This document shows, piece after piece, positions 9,204 through 17,780 of a stretch of DNA of 64,000 nt (position 1 is the stretch's first letter; each line of letters opens with the position of its first letter). The stretch covers positions 372,001-436,000 of the forward strand of contig JAHBXC010000003.1 in the NCBI GenBank assembly GCA_019636675.1, in the 5' to 3' direction. A model generated the notes under the pieces. That model ran no database searches. It had not been told where the DNA came from and saw nothing but the letters and a program-made list of their open reading frames with translations. The position numbers and the translations under genes were made by a program. This stretch comes from Phycisphaeraceae bacterium. Its GTDB lineage: Bacteria > Planctomycetota > Phycisphaerae > Phycisphaerales > UBA1924.

Positions 9204-10121
9204 TCAGCGCGCCGGCGCTTCGGGGTGGAAGCGCAGGGAGGGGCCTCGCAGCATGTCGCGAACGATCTCGGCCGCCAGCGTGGCAGCGCCCGGCCTGGTG
9301 CGTCCCTTCCTCCACGCGATCGCGACAGACCGGGTCGGGTTCGCGCGCGCGATGGGCGCGTACCGGCGCCCGGGGTCGCGGTCAGTCGCGGCGCACATCT
9401 CCGGAACGATCGAGACGCCCATCCCCGTCGACACCAGCCCCAGCACGGTCTGGAGCTGCGCGCCGCGGCACACAACACGCGGCGCAAGCCCCTTCGCGGC
9501 GCAGAAGCCCTCGACCTGCCCGCTCAGACAATGCATCTCGTGCAGCACGATCGCCGGCGCCTCGCGCAGCGCCGCCAGCGTCATCGCCGAGTCCTCCCAG
9601 CGCCGGTCGCGCGGCGTCGCGACCAGCAGGCGCTCTTTGCCCAGTTCCTCGACCTCGACCAGCGGGTGCTCGGCGGGCACGCTCACGAGCGCGCAGTCGA
9701 TCTCGTGGTCCGCGAGCGCGTCGAGCAGGCGCGAGGTGACGTCCTCACGCACCGAAACCTCGCACCGGGGTCGCTCGGCGCGCAGCCGGGTGAGCAGTCG
9801 CGGCAGCACGAAGGGGGCGATGGTCGGGATCGCGCCGATGGTGATCGAGCCGCCCAGAGGGTCCAGCTCGCCGCGAAGCCCGTCCTCGGCGTCGCGCACC
9901 TCGCCCAGGATCCGGCGCGCCCTCGGGAGCAGGGCGCCCCCGGCCTCGGTCAGGACGGCGCCGCGACCCACGCGATCGAACAGGCGCGCGCCCAGCCCCT
10001 CCTCGAGCTTGCGGATCTGCTGAGAGAGCGAGGGCTGGGCCACGTGGCAGGCGCGGGCCGCCTTGCTGAAGCTCCCGGCTTCCGCCGCCGCAACGAAGTA
10101 CCTGAGCTGGTGCAATTCCAT
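9204..10121 (-). CDS. oxyR: LysR-family peroxide sensor OxyR
   Basis: A 305-residue LysR-type regulator with an N-terminal winged helix-turn-helix (residues 2-60, FSKAARACHVAQPSLSQQIRKLE) and a two-lobe sensor domain. Cys198 and Cys207 lie in HCLSGQVEGFC, the same nine-residue spacing and context as the Cys199/Cys208 redox switch of Escherichia coli OxyR. It is therefore called OxyR and not a general LysR protein. It is divergent from a catalase gene with 118 bp between starts, the usual arrangement for OxyR and its target. An ATAG-N7-CTAT dyad overlaps its start codon, suggesting autoregulation. The extra Cys residues at 25, 120 and 143 are not part of the known switch. Confidence 0.92.
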   Translation of the reverse strand: MELHQLRYFVAAAEAGSFSKAARACHVAQPSLSQQIRKLEEGLGARLFDRVGRGAVLTEAGGALLPRARRILGEVRDAEDGLRGELDPLGGSITIGAIPTIAPFVLPRLLTRLRAERPRCEVSVREDVTSRLLDALADHEIDCALVSVPAEHPLVEVEELGKERLLVATPRDRRWEDSAMTLAALREAPAIVLHEMHCLSGQVEGFCAAKGLAPRVVCRGAQLQTVLGLVSTGMGVSIVPEMCAATDRDPGRRYAPIARANPTRSVAIAWRKGRTRPGAATLAAEIVRDMLRGPSLRFHPEAPAR

Positions 10122-10134
10122 AGACAGATCCTAT
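10120..10134. promoter_or_regulatory. OxyR-type operator half-site ATAG-N7-CTAT
   Basis: The sequence ATAGACAGATCCTAT matches the outer bases of one half of the enterobacterial OxyR site (ATAG-N7-CTAT) exactly. The second half, expected seven bases further toward the catalase gene, is degenerate (about half the bases match). It overlaps the oxyR start codon and lies 106 bp before the catalase start, so it could serve both repression of oxyR and activation of the catalase. A possible sigma-70 promoter for the catalase, TTCGAC-N18-TACTCT, sits just downstream. Confidence 0.55.
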
Positions 10135-10239
10135 ACATTCAAGCGGAAAGAAGTCTTCGACACTCTGGCTCAAACGGGGTACTCTCGGATGTCCTCCTCT
10201 GGAGGACCACCGCCCCGACGCTCTGAAGGGAGAGCTCCC

Positions 10240-11790
10240 ATGACCGACGCGACCAACCGCCCGAACCTCACCACCGCCGACGGGTGCCCCATCGGCGCCC
10301 AGCAGGCCCTGACCGCCGGCGCGCGCGGGCCGCTGCTCATGCAGGACGTGCAGCTCCTCGAGCAGATGCAGCACTTCAACCGCGAGCGCATCCCCGAGCG
10401 CGTCGTGCACGCCAAGGGCTCGGGCGCGTACGGCACGTTCACCGTCACCAACGACATCACGAAGCACACCCGCGCGAAGCTCTTCGAGAAGGTCGGGAAG
10501 AAGACCGAGTGCTTCCTGCGCTTCTCGACCGTCGCGGGCGAGCGCGGCGCCGCCGACGCCGAACGCGACGTGCGCGGCTTCGCCCTCAAGTTCTACACCG
10601 AAGAGGGCAACTGGGACATGGTGGGCAACAACACCCCCGTGTTCTTCGTGCGCGATCCCTACAAGTTCCAGATGTTCATCCACACGCAGAAGCGCGACCC
10701 GAAGACGAACCTGCGCGACATGGACATGCAGTGGGACTTCTGGTCGCTCTGCCCCGAGTCGCTGCACCAGGTCACGATCCTCTTCTCCGACCGCGGCATC
10801 CCGGCTTCCTACCGCACGATGCACGGCTTCGGCTCGCACACCTACTCGTTCGTGAACGCCAAGGGCGAGCGCGTGTGGTGCAAGTTCCACTTCAAGTCGA
10901 TGCAGGGCGTCAAGAACTGGATGGACGACGAGGCCGCGAAGGTCATCGCCGCCGATCGTGAGTCGCACCAGCGCGACCTGTTCGACGCGATCGAGAAGGG
11001 CGACTTCCCGAAGTGGAAGTTCTCCGTCCAGATCATGACCGAGGAGCAGGCGAAGACCTTCCGCTGGAACCCCTTCGACCTGACGAAAGTGTGGCCGCAC
11101 AAGGAGTTCCCGCTCATCGAGGTCGGCGTGCTCGAGCTGAACCGCAACCCGGCGAACTACCACGCCGAGGTCGAGCAATCATCCTTCAGCCCCAGCGCGC
11201 TCGTCCCGGGCATCGGGCCCAGCCCCGACAAGATGCTCCAGGCGCGCCTCATGTCGTACGCCGACGCGCACCGCTACCGCGTGGGCAACAACTTCCAGCA
11301 ACTCCCGGTCAACAAGCCCCGCTGCCCCGTCATGCACTATCAGCGCGACGGCGCGATGGCGACGGCCGAGTCCTACGGCGCCAAGCCCAACTACTGGCCC
11401 AACACCCGCGAGGGCGCGCCCGACGTCAACCCCTCCTTCCGCGACCCGGCGTGGGACCTGGGCCAGACCATCGCCGACCGCTACGACTCCACCGTCGATC
11501 ACGACGACTACACGCAGGTCGGGAACCTCTACCGCCTCTTCGACGACGGGCAACGCGAGCGACTCGCGACCCGCATCGCCGGCGTGCTCGGCCAGGCGCG
11601 CCAGGAAGTCCAGATGCGTCAGCTCTGCCACTTCTTCCGCGCCGATCAGGACTACGGCGTGCGCGTCGCCAAGGCGCTGGGCGTCGATGTCAGCGGGTTC
11701 CTCCAGAGCCACGCGCCAGCGCCCTCCACCAACGGCAACGGGCATTCACCCGCTTCCGCAGGCACGACGCGCGCCCCGGCGCACGCGTGA
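10240..11790 (+). CDS. katA: monofunctional haem catalase
   Basis: A 516-residue small-subunit (clade 3 type) catalase that converts hydrogen peroxide to water and oxygen. The distal histidine lies in RVVHAKGSGAYG, the distal asparagine region in VFFVRDPYKF, and the proximal haem ligand tyrosine in RLMSYADAHRYR. The catalase-related C-terminal domain is present, followed by a low-complexity tail of about 25 residues (NGNGHSPASAG). The ATG at 10240 was chosen because homology begins here and GAAGGGAGAG lies just upstream; the frame continues further 5' without meaning. It is divergent from oxyR and ends in a strong hairpin-T terminator, so it is probably monocistronic and peroxide-induced. Confidence 0.96.
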   Translation: MTDATNRPNLTTADGCPIGAQQALTAGARGPLLMQDVQLLEQMQHFNRERIPERVVHAKGSGAYGTFTVTNDITKHTRAKLFEKVGKKTECFLRFSTVAGERGAADAERDVRGFALKFYTEEGNWDMVGNNTPVFFVRDPYKFQMFIHTQKRDPKTNLRDMDMQWDFWSLCPESLHQVTILFSDRGIPASYRTMHGFGSHTYSFVNAKGERVWCKFHFKSMQGVKNWMDDEAAKVIAADRESHQRDLFDAIEKGDFPKWKFSVQIMTEEQAKTFRWNPFDLTKVWPHKEFPLIEVGVLELNRNPANYHAEVEQSSFSPSALVPGIGPSPDKMLQARLMSYADAHRYRVGNNFQQLPVNKPRCPVMHYQRDGAMATAESYGAKPNYWPNTREGAPDVNPSFRDPAWDLGQTIADRYDSTVDHDDYTQVGNLYRLFDDGQRERLATRIAGVLGQARQEVQMRQLCHFFRADQDYGVRVAKALGVDVSGFLQSHAPAPSTNGNGHSPASAGTTRAPAHA

Positions 11791-11845
11791 TTCCGAGCCA
11801 TCTCCCCGGGCGGGGTTGATCTCCCGCCCACTCCTTGCCGAAACG

Positions 11846-11881
11846 CCCGCCGCTGTGTTCCGCGGCGGGTGTTTCTTTTTT
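11846..11881 (+). terminator. rho-independent terminator of the catalase gene
   Basis: A perfect 8-bp GC stem (CCCGCCGC / GCGGCGGG, 8-base loop) is followed by GTGTTTCTTTTTT. It lies 56 bp after the catalase stop codon. Confidence 0.88.
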
Positions 11882-12032
11882 ACCGCAGAGGTCGCAGAGT
11901 GGGGGAATGGGGGTGGCGTGGTGCACGCGCAGCGGGCGCCACGGCGCGATGCAGAAGCGATCTCCAATCTTCCCCCATCCCGCTTGCGGGAGGGACCGGG
12001 GGAGGGTCTTCGGAATGCTCGGGGCCTGCGGA

Positions 12033-13394
12033 TTACGCCTCGCCGCTGGTCGCGTCGCCCTCGCCTTCGGAGAGCGCCGGCAGGCGCGTCGCGCCGTCGA
12101 GGGGCTTGAGTTCCTCGACGACCTTCGCGGTGGCGGCGCCCTTCTCCTCGAAGCGGCGCAGCGTGGGCATGACGCGCGACTCGACCGAGCCGACGAGCTT
12201 GTTGTAGCGGTCGCGGGCCGCGTCGATGGCCTTGCCGAGACTGCCGATGTACTCCACCACGCGCCCGACGCGATCGTGCAGCTCTTTGCCGAGGGTGAAC
12301 AGCTCGTTGGCGCTCTCGGTCAGCACCGCCTCGCGCCAGCCGACATTCACGGCGCGCAGCAGCCCGATGAGCGTGCTGGGGCTGGCGAGGATCACGCCGT
12401 TCTGCGCCGCCATGTCGAGCAGTTCCGGCCGGCGTTGCAGGGCGGCGTCGATGAACTGGTCTCCGGGCACGAACATCACGACGAACTCGGCCGAGCCCTG
12501 CTCGACCTTCCAGTAGGTCTTATCGCTGAGTTTCTTCACCTGTTCGAACACGTGGCGCGCGAAGCGGTCGAGGTGCTGCTCGGCCAGTTCGGGCGTCTCG
12601 GCCTCGATCGCGTCGAGGTACGCCTCGATGTTGCACTTGGCGTCGATGATGACGACGCGCCCGTTGGGCAGTCTCACGATCATGTCGGGCCGGAGCAGGC
12701 GCCCGTCGTCGTTGCGCGAGCTGTCCTGCGTGGTGAAGTCGCAGTAGTTCCGCATGCCGGCGACCTCGACAACGCGCTCGAGCTGGATCTCGCCGTAGCG
12801 ACCCCGGACCTGGGGCTTGCGCAGGGCCTTCACCAGGTCGCCGGTGCGCTCGCTGAGCTGCCGCCCGCTCTCCTGCATCTGCCGCACCTGCGCCAGCAGG
12901 CCCTCGTACGCGCCGACGCGCTCCTTCTCCATGAGCCCGAGCTTCTCGTCGGTCTTCTTGAGCGCGTCCTGGATCGGCTTGAGCAGCGCGTCGACCGCCT
13001 TCTGCTTCTCCTCGACGCTCGCGTTGGTCTGGGCGTGGTGCTTCTCGAAGGTCTGCTTCGCCAGCGAGAGGAACTGCTCGCTGCTGTTCTTGAGCGCGTC
13101 GCCGGCGAGCGAGTTGAAGGATTCCTTCAGGGTGGCGATCTGCGCCTGGAAGCGTTCGGCCTCGCGGCGTTCTCGCTCCTGCGCCTCGCCGAGGCGCGCC
13201 GCGTGGGCGGCGCTCTCCTGGCGCGCGACGCCGAGTTCGGCGCGGATCTCGTCGCGCTCGCGGGTCGCGAGCGCGCAGCGCGTCTGGGCGTCGTCGAGGG
13301 CCCTCGCGGCGCGGGCGCGGTCCGCCAGCAGGAACACGACGGCGCCCAGGGCGCCGGCGGCGAGCACGCCGAGCACGATCGTGAAGATCACCAT
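12033..13394 (-). CDS. rmuC: RmuC-family DNA recombination protein
   Basis: A 453-residue RmuC protein, a family with a restriction-endonuclease-like fold that limits inversions and rearrangements at repeats. It has one N-terminal membrane helix (residues 2-24), a long coiled coil (about 25-170), then the RmuC domain (about 175-400) with QVRGRYGEIQLERVVE, MIVRLPNGRVVIIDAK (the acidic/Lys positions of the fold) and VVMFVPGDQFI. Length and order match the family. The start at 13394 puts the membrane helix at the extreme N-terminus. The upstream M16-like gene is on the same strand 22 bp away, so co-transcription is likely, though no functional link is known. Confidence 0.92.
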   Translation of the reverse strand: MVIFTIVLGVLAAGALGAVVFLLADRARAARALDDAQTRCALATRERDEIRAELGVARQESAAHAARLGEAQERERREAERFQAQIATLKESFNSLAGDALKNSSEQFLSLAKQTFEKHHAQTNASVEEKQKAVDALLKPIQDALKKTDEKLGLMEKERVGAYEGLLAQVRQMQESGRQLSERTGDLVKALRKPQVRGRYGEIQLERVVEVAGMRNYCDFTTQDSSRNDDGRLLRPDMIVRLPNGRVVIIDAKCNIEAYLDAIEAETPELAEQHLDRFARHVFEQVKKLSDKTYWKVEQGSAEFVVMFVPGDQFIDAALQRRPELLDMAAQNGVILASPSTLIGLLRAVNVGWREAVLTESANELFTLGKELHDRVGRVVEYIGSLGKAIDAARDRYNKLVGSVESRVMPTLRRFEEKGAATAKVVEELKPLDGATRLPALSEGEGDATSGEA

Positions 13395-13416
13395 GCGGGC
13401 AGTCTATCGGGTCCGG

Positions 13417-16302
13417 TCAGCGCGCCGCGGGTCGGACGACCACGCGCACCGCGTCGCCGCCCCGGAGGCGATCGGCGATCTCGCGCTGGACGCTGGCGGC
13501 GTCGACGCCGGACAGGGCTTCGCGCCGGCGCTGGAGGAGGTCGACCGGCTGGGCGCGCCGAGTCGAGACGCTCAGGGCGCGCGCCCACGCGCCCGGCTCG
13601 AGCAGCTCGGCGTCGAGCGCCCGGCTCGCCGCGGCGCGGGCGCGCTCGAACTCCTCGTCGGAAAGGCCCTCGAGCGCGACCGTCTCGTAGACGCGCTCGG
13701 CCGCCTCGACGGCGAGCCCGACCCGATCCGGGGCGACGAGCATGGGCGTGTAGCACATCGAGAACCCGCGCCAGCCATCGACGGGCAGGAACATCGCCCG
13801 CGCCTCGTTGGCGATCGCGAGGTCGCCCGACAGCGCGTCGCGCACGCGCGGCGCGAGCGACCTGGCGGCCAGCTCCATGATCGCCCAGGAGAACGCGTCG
13901 TCGCCGGCGTCGCTCACGAACCCGACGAGGGCGGCGGCGTGCGACGCGAGCGTGTCGAGCTCCAGATCGGCGCGCATCGGCGTGCGCCCGCGCGCCGGGG
14001 CGTCCTCGCGCAGCGCCGAGGGGACGATCGCACGGCGCGTTGGGATGCTCCCGAGGAGGCGCGCGCCCAGGTGCATCGCGTCGGCGCGCGTCGCGTCGCC
14101 CACGATCGCGACCTCCACGGACCCGCGCTCGAGCAGGTCGTCGAGCCACGCCTGCGCGAGTTCGGGGGTGATCGCGCGCAGGTCCTCGTCGCTGGGCGGG
14201 CTCACGCGCCGGTCGTCGCCCTCGACGCCCGGGGCCCACATCGCGCCGCGCAGCGCGTCGAAGGGCTGGGTCCTCGCGAGCGAGGCGCGCTCGAGGGCGG
14301 AGTGGCGCCAGCGCTCCAGCGACGACGCCTCGACGCGCGGCTCGCGCAGCAGCGCGCCGGCCAGCGCGAGCGCCGTCTCCAGGTCGTCGCGCGACGCGCG
14401 GATCGACAGACGCACGAGGTCGTGATCGGCCCATGCGCGCACGCGCAGGTCGGCGCCGGCCAGCGCGTCGCGGATGTCGCGCGAGGAGAGCGACGAGGTG
14501 GCCGCGTCGCGCCACGCGCTCAGGGCCGCGTCGGTGATTCCCCGCGGCACGCCGGGCTTCTCGTCGATCTCGCCGCCCCCGACGGTGATCTCGACCGTGA
14601 CCGTTCCGCCGCCCGGCGTCGCCTCGCGGTGGTGCACCACGAGGTTGTTCGCCAGCGTCGCGCTGAGCACGCCCGACGCGGGGTCGGCCCGCAGCGCCAG
14701 CGCGCGTGCCTCGGTCGCGGTTGGCGGCAGCAGCGATTCGGCGGACGCCGGCTCGACCAGCCCGTGCTCCAGCGCCGCGGGCTCGTCGGCGCGGGCCCGC
14801 GCGATCAGTCTGACGAGGGCACGTTCGCTCGCACGCTCGTCGGCCACGCCGGTCGCCGCCAGCGCCGTCAGGCCCTCGCGCAGCCCGAAGGCGCGGATCG
14901 TCGCGTCGCGCAGCTCGGCGGCGCCTGCGCCTGCGATGGCTTCGCGCACGGCGAGGAGTCGCTCGGACGGGGTGCGCACCGGCTCGCCCAGGCGCACCAG
15001 CTCGGCGATCCGGTCGGCGGCGTCGGCGCTGGTCTCGGCGTTCTCGCGCCGGGCGGCGCTCTCGAACTCGCGAAGGGCCATGGTCAGCGCGAGCCGGGCC
15101 TCTCCCTCGCTGTACCCGTGCGCCTCGACGCGCCGGATCTCGGTCGCGAGCACGCCCATCGCGTGGTCCCAGCGCCCGGGCGCGTTCATCGCGTGCACGA
15201 TGTTCAGCCAGACACCCGGGCTGAAGGCCTTGCTCATGACGACCAGCTCGCTGAGCGCGTCCTCGCCGGTCATGCCCTCGGTCGCGAGTTCGAGCCGGCG
15301 CTTGAGCGCCTCGGCGCCGGCGGCGCGCAGGACGGACTCGCGCATCGTGTCGGGTTGGCCCGGGGTCATGATCCACCGTGTCTCGGGAGACGCCCCGACG
15401 CCGCGCTCGACGCGGATCAACTCGGCGACGCCGAACATGATCTCGGGGTCACGGACGACGATCGCGTCGGGCGTGCCGGCGGTTTCATGGCGACGGGCTG
15501 GGGGCCTCGCGAAGGCGGGCGCCATGGCGGTGACGAGCACCTCTCGGGTGAGGCCCTCCTCGGTCAGATCGCCGGTGTCCCCGGCGACGATCAGCGTCGG
15601 CGATCCGTCGCCCCAGTGCGCGCGGAACGCGTGCGACTTGAGGTCTTCGGGCGAGAGTGCTTCGAGCTCGTCGGCGCGGCCAACGAACGGGCCGGGCGCG
15701 ATCCCGAGCGGTTCGAAGAGCGCGCGGGTCGCGCACTGATTGACGCGAAGATATGGCGAGGTCCATCCTCGCAGCTCCTCGCGCACGCTCGCCAGCGCGC
15801 TCTCGAGGGACGCGGGCTTGTGCAGCCCGATTCCCGCGCGCACTTCACTCAAGAGGGCGAGCGCTTCCGCGACGGTCTCGTCGCTCGCGTTGGTCAGATC
15901 GATCCGGTAGGTCGTCGCGCGCATGTCGACCGTCGCCGCCCGGTGCGCGTGCTGGCGCCCGCCCATCGACGCGAGCAGCGACCGGGCGCGCTGGTCTCCC
16001 TTCGCGGCGCGGGCTTCGAGGCGGTCCATCGCCGAGTCCCAGAGCGCGTGGCTCATGATGTGCGCCAGGCCGCTCGCGCCTGCCGGGTCCGCGCCGGCGC
16101 CGCCCTTCATCACCAGGCGCAGCGAGACCTGCCCCTCGGCGGCGTGCGCCTGCGAGACGATCAGAACCTTCGAACGCTTGGTAATGACATCGTCTGTGAC
16201 CTGCGCGTTGACTTGCTGCGCCGACACGACCCCCGCGTTCGCGAGAAACGGGCAGCTCGCAATGGCCCCGATCCAGAATGGTGCGCGGCGTGGGTGACGC
16301 AT
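13417..16302 (-). CDS. secreted M16 (insulinase-like) protein with degenerate zinc motif
   Basis: A 961-residue exported protein with a signal peptide (residues 1-29, ending VVSAQQ) and two M16-type halves. The region around residue 78 aligns with the M16 zinc site, which is normally HxxEH, but here reads H81-I-M-S-H85: both histidines are kept and the catalytic glutamate is replaced by serine. The second half (about 540-960) is the non-catalytic M16 repeat, with GGGEIDEKPG and EVAIVGD. M16 proteins act as zinc peptidases, often as pairs of active and inactive subunits, so this may be the inactive partner or a chaperone-like protein. No active M16 partner is visible in the window. The length fits the fused two-domain class. 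Confidence 0.78.
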   Translation of the reverse strand: MRHPRRAPFWIGAIASCPFLANAGVVSAQQVNAQVTDDVITKRSKVLIVSQAHAAEGQVSLRLVMKGGAGADPAGASGLAHIMSHALWDSAMDRLEARAAKGDQRARSLLASMGGRQHAHRAATVDMRATTYRIDLTNASDETVAEALALLSEVRAGIGLHKPASLESALASVREELRGWTSPYLRVNQCATRALFEPLGIAPGPFVGRADELEALSPEDLKSHAFRAHWGDGSPTLIVAGDTGDLTEEGLTREVLVTAMAPAFARPPARRHETAGTPDAIVVRDPEIMFGVAELIRVERGVGASPETRWIMTPGQPDTMRESVLRAAGAEALKRRLELATEGMTGEDALSELVVMSKAFSPGVWLNIVHAMNAPGRWDHAMGVLATEIRRVEAHGYSEGEARLALTMALREFESAARRENAETSADAADRIAELVRLGEPVRTPSERLLAVREAIAGAGAAELRDATIRAFGLREGLTALAATGVADERASERALVRLIARARADEPAALEHGLVEPASAESLLPPTATEARALALRADPASGVLSATLANNLVVHHREATPGGGTVTVEITVGGGEIDEKPGVPRGITDAALSAWRDAATSSLSSRDIRDALAGADLRVRAWADHDLVRLSIRASRDDLETALALAGALLREPRVEASSLERWRHSALERASLARTQPFDALRGAMWAPGVEGDDRRVSPPSDEDLRAITPELAQAWLDDLLERGSVEVAIVGDATRADAMHLGARLLGSIPTRRAIVPSALREDAPARGRTPMRADLELDTLASHAAALVGFVSDAGDDAFSWAIMELAARSLAPRVRDALSGDLAIANEARAMFLPVDGWRGFSMCYTPMLVAPDRVGLAVEAAERVYETVALEGLSDEEFERARAAASRALDAELLEPGAWARALSVSTRRAQPVDLLQRRREALSGVDAASVQREIADRLRGGDAVRVVVRPAAR

Positions 16303-16501
16303 AGCTGAGGTCGATCGGCCGCCCGACGCGTCGGACGGGCCGCGGATGGTACCACCCCGCGCGACCGGGGTTGCCTTCGCGTCGCGACCCCTCGCCTGAG
16401 AATGAGCCTCGATTCACAGCCCCTTCACCGGCTGGCGGGGGACTGCGCCGTTTAGTGGTGGGCAGACCTGGACCCTGGAAGCCCTTTTTTGGAGTTTCGC
16501 C

Positions 16502-16990
16502 ATGATCACCGGACTTTTTGACAACGAAGTCGCCGCCGCCAAGGCGCTCAACCAGCTCGAGATCGCCGGCTTCGGCCCCGACGATGTGAGCATCGTCGCG
16601 TCTGAGAACATCGATCGCGACGCGTTCGCGATCAGCTCGCATTCCAAACTCCCCGAAGGCGCCGCGATCGGCGCTGGCACGGGCGGCGCGATCGGCGCGC
16701 TCGTGGCCGGGCTGACCGCCGTGGGCGCGATCGCCACGGGCGGCGTGGGGCTCGTGGTGGCCGGGCCGATCGTCGCGGCGTTCGCCGGGGCCGGGGCCGG
16801 CGCGGCGGCCGGCGGCATTCTGGGCGGGGCGATCGGCGCCGCGATTCCCGAGCACGAGATCAAGCACGTGGAGGAGGCGATTTCCAAGGGGAGCGTCCTT
16901 CTCGGCGTGCACTGCGACGACTCCGACGACCGCGAGCGCGTGCGCACGATCTTCAAGAACGCTCGGGCCTCTCGCATCTCCAACGCCTGA
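16502..16990 (+). CDS. general-stress-protein-like small protein with glycine-zipper region
   Basis: A 162-residue protein. The N-terminal segment (ITGLFDNEVAAAKALNQLE, then GFGPDDVSIV) resembles the heat-induced stress protein YflT/GSP17M domain, where a ferredoxin-like fold begins with a residue run about short-range sequence changes. The middle (about 50-120) is very rich in Gly and Ala with GxxxG spacing, typical of a glycine-zipper that inserts into or lies on membranes. The C-terminal 40 residues (KGSVLLGVHCDDSDDRERV) return to a beta-alpha pattern. TTGGAG lies 8 bases before the ATG. Role in stress is inferred from family resemblance only. Upstream (16303-16501) there is a 12-bp perfect palindrome at 16323 and no gene. 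Confidence 0.75.
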   Translation: MITGLFDNEVAAAKALNQLEIAGFGPDDVSIVASENIDRDAFAISSHSKLPEGAAIGAGTGGAIGALVAGLTAVGAIATGGVGLVVAGPIVAAFAGAGAGAAAGGILGGAIGAAIPEHEIKHVEEAISKGSVLLGVHCDDSDDRERVRTIFKNARASRISNA

Positions 16991-17004
16991 CCGGTTCCGA
17001 CCCG

Positions 17005-17259
17005 ATGCGGCGTGACAGGCACGACGATCGAGCCCCCGCCAGCCGCTGGTGGGGGATGCTCGGCGCCGCGATCCTCGCGGCGGTCCTCACCCTTCTCGGG
17101 GTCTGGATCGCCGTCAGGGTCGCGGGGTTTTTCTCGGCCGGGTCAGAGCCGGCGCCGCCCCCGCCTCGCGACACGATGGACGAGGCGCCCGGCCCCGACA
17201 ATCGGCACACCACGATGCCGGTTTCCCCCCAGCCCACCCGATCCGGAGACATGCCGTGA
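17005..17259 (+). CDS. small single-pass membrane protein
   Basis: An 84-residue unrecognised protein. It has a basic N-terminus (MRRDRHDDR), one long hydrophobic helix (about 15-45, rich in Ala, Leu and Val) and a Pro-rich polar tail. It starts 15 bp after the stress protein stop and its stop overlaps the start of the following lipoprotein-like gene (GTGA), so it is probably translated as part of a three-gene unit. No domain assignment is offered. It could be an assembly or anchoring partner of the next product. Confidence 0.55.
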   Translation: MRRDRHDDRAPASRWWGMLGAAILAAVLTLLGVWIAVRVAGFFSAGSEPAPPPPRDTMDEAPGPDNRHTTMPVSPQPTRSGDMP

Positions 17260-17681
17260 CGCCCCTCGCGAGGCGACAAGCGTTGGGCGCGGCCTTCGTC
17301 GTCGCAGCCGGCGCGAGCATCGGGTGTGGATCGTCGACGAGCACCACCGGCGTGCGCATCGGCGACGAGACCCTCCGCCAGTTCAAGGCGGGCGTGACCA
17401 CTGAGGAGTGGCTCATCGCGATCCTCGGAGAGCCGACCAGTTGGTCGATCGTCGAGGGCCTCCCGAACACCAAGGTGTTCCGGTATTCACTCGACGAGCG
17501 GCAGGGGGGGTTCTTCTCTGTCTTCACGGGATCTTCGTCGCAGAACGCGGCCGTCGTCTACTTCATCCTGACCGATGGCGTCATGACGCGCTACTGGACC
17601 GACCGCGAGATCGAACGGACCATCACCGGGCGACGCGTCGAGGAAGCGGGGGGAGAGAAAGCGGGCGGGCTGATCCCGTGA
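17256..17681 (+). CDS. putative BamE/SmpA-like lipoprotein
   Basis: A 141-residue exported protein. After a short basic start there is a hydrophobic signal (about 7-22) ending ASIGC, a plausible lipobox with the lipidated Cys near residue 24. The mature part has the pattern of the SmpA/OmlA/BamE fold: a conserved run LRQFKAGVTTEEWLIAILGEP followed by beta strands (TKVFRYSL, NAAVVYFILTDG). Proteins of this fold assist outer-membrane assembly or inhibit enzymes, so function is not certain. The GTG start at 17256 overlaps the previous stop by four bases. It is the last gene before dnaE. Confidence 0.65.
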   Translation: MTPLARRQALGAAFVVAAGASIGCGSSTSTTGVRIGDETLRQFKAGVTTEEWLIAILGEPTSWSIVEGLPNTKVFRYSLDERQGGFFSVFTGSSSQNAAVVYFILTDGVMTRYWTDREIERTITGRRVEEAGGEKAGGLIP

Positions 17682-17780
17682 TCTCTTGAATCGATGTGGA
17701 CAGCCTTGCGCGTCTCGCCGCCGCGCGCACTGCCCAGTACAATCGTCTCACGCCTATTCGTAGAGCGCGGAGACCACGAG

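Noticed and set aside
9745..11178. A minus-strand frame covering the catalase gene
   Set aside because: It is antisense to a clear catalase; no independent start, domain or ribosome site.
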